Under the pieces are notes generated by a model. The model saw only the letters and a list, made by a program, of their open reading frames with translations. It was not told the origin of the DNA and made no database searches. Shown in pieces: positions 5,197 to 5,745 of a DNA stretch of 5,745 nucleotides. Position 1 is the stretch's first letter, and every line of letters begins with the position of its first letter. The DNA is from Nanoarchaeota archaeon. Lineage in GTDB: Archaea > EX4484-52 > LFW-46. The position numbers and the translations under genes were made by a program. The DNA lies in contig JAHILE010000051.1 of the NCBI GenBank assembly GCA_018897155.1, forward strand, positions 1 to 5,745. The letters are read 5' to 3'.

Positions 5197-5472
5197 ATGC
5201 CAGCTATAGAAACAGGCCGCGTCTGTGTAAAAACAGCGGGCAAAGATGCAGGAAAATATTGCGTGATTACGAAAGTCATTGACACGAGTTTTGTCGAGAT
5301 TACCGGGCCTAAAGCTTTGTCCGGCGTTGCAAGCCAGAAAACAAATATCAAACATCTGGAAGCAACAGCTGATAAGGTCGAAATAGCCGCCGGCGCAAAA
5401 GACGAAGACGTTCTTTCAGCAGTTGAAGCTGCGAAGCTTGATAAAAAATTTAAGGCAGGCGTGAAGATATAA
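5197..5472 (+). CDS. rpl14e: Large subunit ribosomal protein L14e (eL14)
   Basis: This is a large-subunit ribosomal protein of archaea and eukaryotes. The 91 residues begin with the family's KOW-like SH3 barrel: IETGRVCVKTAGKDAGKYCV, then VIDTSFVEITGP, and the conserved NIKHLEAT near residues 51-58. The C-terminal third is an Ala/Lys-rich helix (DEDVLSAVEAAKLDKKFK). A start at 5185 would add four residues, but the GGTGA site favours 5197. Length is normal for archaeal eL14. It ends 2 bases before the cbf5 ATG, the usual archaeal pairing, so the two are almost certainly co-translated. Confidence 0.95.
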   Translation: MPAIETGRVCVKTAGKDAGKYCVITKVIDTSFVEITGPKALSGVASQKTNIKHLEATADKVEIAAGAKDEDVLSAVEAAKLDKKFKAGVKI

Positions 5473-5474
5473 TT

Positions 5475-5745
5475 ATGCCGACGCAAACACTTCTTTTGAA
5501 GCAGGAATCCGAAACAGACGAAAAATACGGATGTGCGCCCCAGAATCGTAAAATCAAAGAGTATGTGATTAATGGGCTCGTCAATCTTGACAAGCCGCGC
5601 GGCCCGACATCGCATGAAGTTGCGGCGTGGGTGCGAAATATTTTTGGGAGTGTAAATACCCAAAAAGCTTCGAGTGAAGCGCAGCGAAACGAGATGATTT
5701 TTGGGAGTGTAAATACCCAAAAAGCTTCGAGTGAAGCGCAGCGAA
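5475..5745 (+). CDS. cbf5: Cbf5/TruB-family tRNA and rRNA pseudouridine synthase, 5' part, with in-frame repeat insertion
   Basis: Cbf5 is the catalytic subunit of the archaeal H/ACA ribonucleoprotein that turns uridines of rRNA into pseudouridine. Only the first 90 codons are in the window. After a variable N-terminus comes the conserved opening of the catalytic domain: GLVNLDKPRGPTSHEVAAWV (residues 35-54), as in archaeal Cbf5. The family normally continues with a short link to KAGHSGTLDP, which contains the catalytic Asp. Here the protein instead enters IFGSVNTQKASSEAQR, then NEM, then the same 16 residues again, and the window ends. The reading frame is kept, so this looks like an insertion between the first helix and the catalytic loop rather than a disruption. 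Whether the catalytic segment follows cannot be seen. The ATG sits 2 bases after the rpl14e stop; GTGA at 5461-5464 may be its ribosome site. Confidence 0.9.
   Translation, partial: MPTQTLLLKQESETDEKYGCAPQNRKIKEYVINGLVNLDKPRGPTSHEVAAWVRNIFGSVNTQKASSEAQRNEMIFGSVNTQKASSEAQR
5640..5745 (+). repeat. Two copies of a double-hairpin repeat, in frame inside cbf5
   Basis: Bases 5640-5688 and 5697-5745 are identical over 49 bases, with a 57-base period (19 codons). Each copy holds two palindromes: TTTTTGGG ... CCCAAAAA with a 10-base loop (5641-5666 and 5698-5723), and GCTTC-GAGT-GAAGC (5667-5680 and 5724-5737), then GCAGCGAA. The 8-base linker between copies is ACGAGATG. The window stops at the last base of the second identical stretch, so more copies may follow. 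This arrangement resembles palindromic elements that insert in frame into genes (known from Rickettsia), but homology to them is not claimed. Confidence 0.85.

Noticed and set aside
5028-5720. 230-codon open frame on the minus strand
   Set aside because: It runs antisense through rpl14e and cbf5, both firmly identified, and lacks a recognisable domain. Its repeated IYTPKN peptides are just the cbf5 repeat read backwards.
5640-5745. Possible start of a CRISPR array
   Set aside because: The space between identical units is only 8 bases, the units carry two hairpins, and the frame is coding for Cbf5.

Overview
The window looks like a piece of an archaeal chromosome. The seryl-tRNA synthetase has archaeal-style motif 3 wording. 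Ribosomal proteins L34e and L14e occur only in archaea and eukaryotes. A DUF106 (YidC/Get1/EMC3-like) membrane protein and a Cbf5-type pseudouridine synthase sit with them. Several genes have a TATA box about 26-27 bases before the ATG, the pattern of leaderless archaeal transcripts. Compact spacing, unfamiliar small proteins and the missing cmk would fit a small-genome (for example DPANN) archaeon, but that placement is inference.

Left half, all minus strand: a partial single-pass membrane protein of unknown function runs off the left edge (1-660). serS (1028-2329) has its own leaderless promoter. A short intergenic stretch with palindromes and purine-rich repeats follows (about 2400-2531). 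Then come a small unknown gene (2532-2774) and a rhomboid intramembrane serine protease (2824-3459), probably co-transcribed.

Right half, all plus strand, diverging from the rhomboid gene at about 3460-3556: DUF106 membrane insertase-like protein, unknown 85-residue ORF, rpl34e, unknown 104-residue cysteine-cluster ORF, rpl14e, and the 5' end of cbf5. This follows the conserved archaeal order secY-adk-DUF106-rpl34e-cmk-rpl14e-cbf5, with two changes: adk is absent upstream of DUF106, and the cmk slot between rpl34e and rpl14e holds an unrelated Cys-rich small protein. The shared theme is translation and ribosome assembly (L34e, L14e, rRNA pseudouridylation) plus membrane protein insertion.

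The most unusual structure is at the right edge. Inside cbf5, just ahead of where the catalytic segment should begin, lies an in-frame repeat of 49 identical bases with a 57-base period, each copy made of two hairpins. The window ends exactly at the end of the second copy. I see no convincing new multi-gene system. The strongest leads are this in-frame palindromic repeat and the replacement of cmk.
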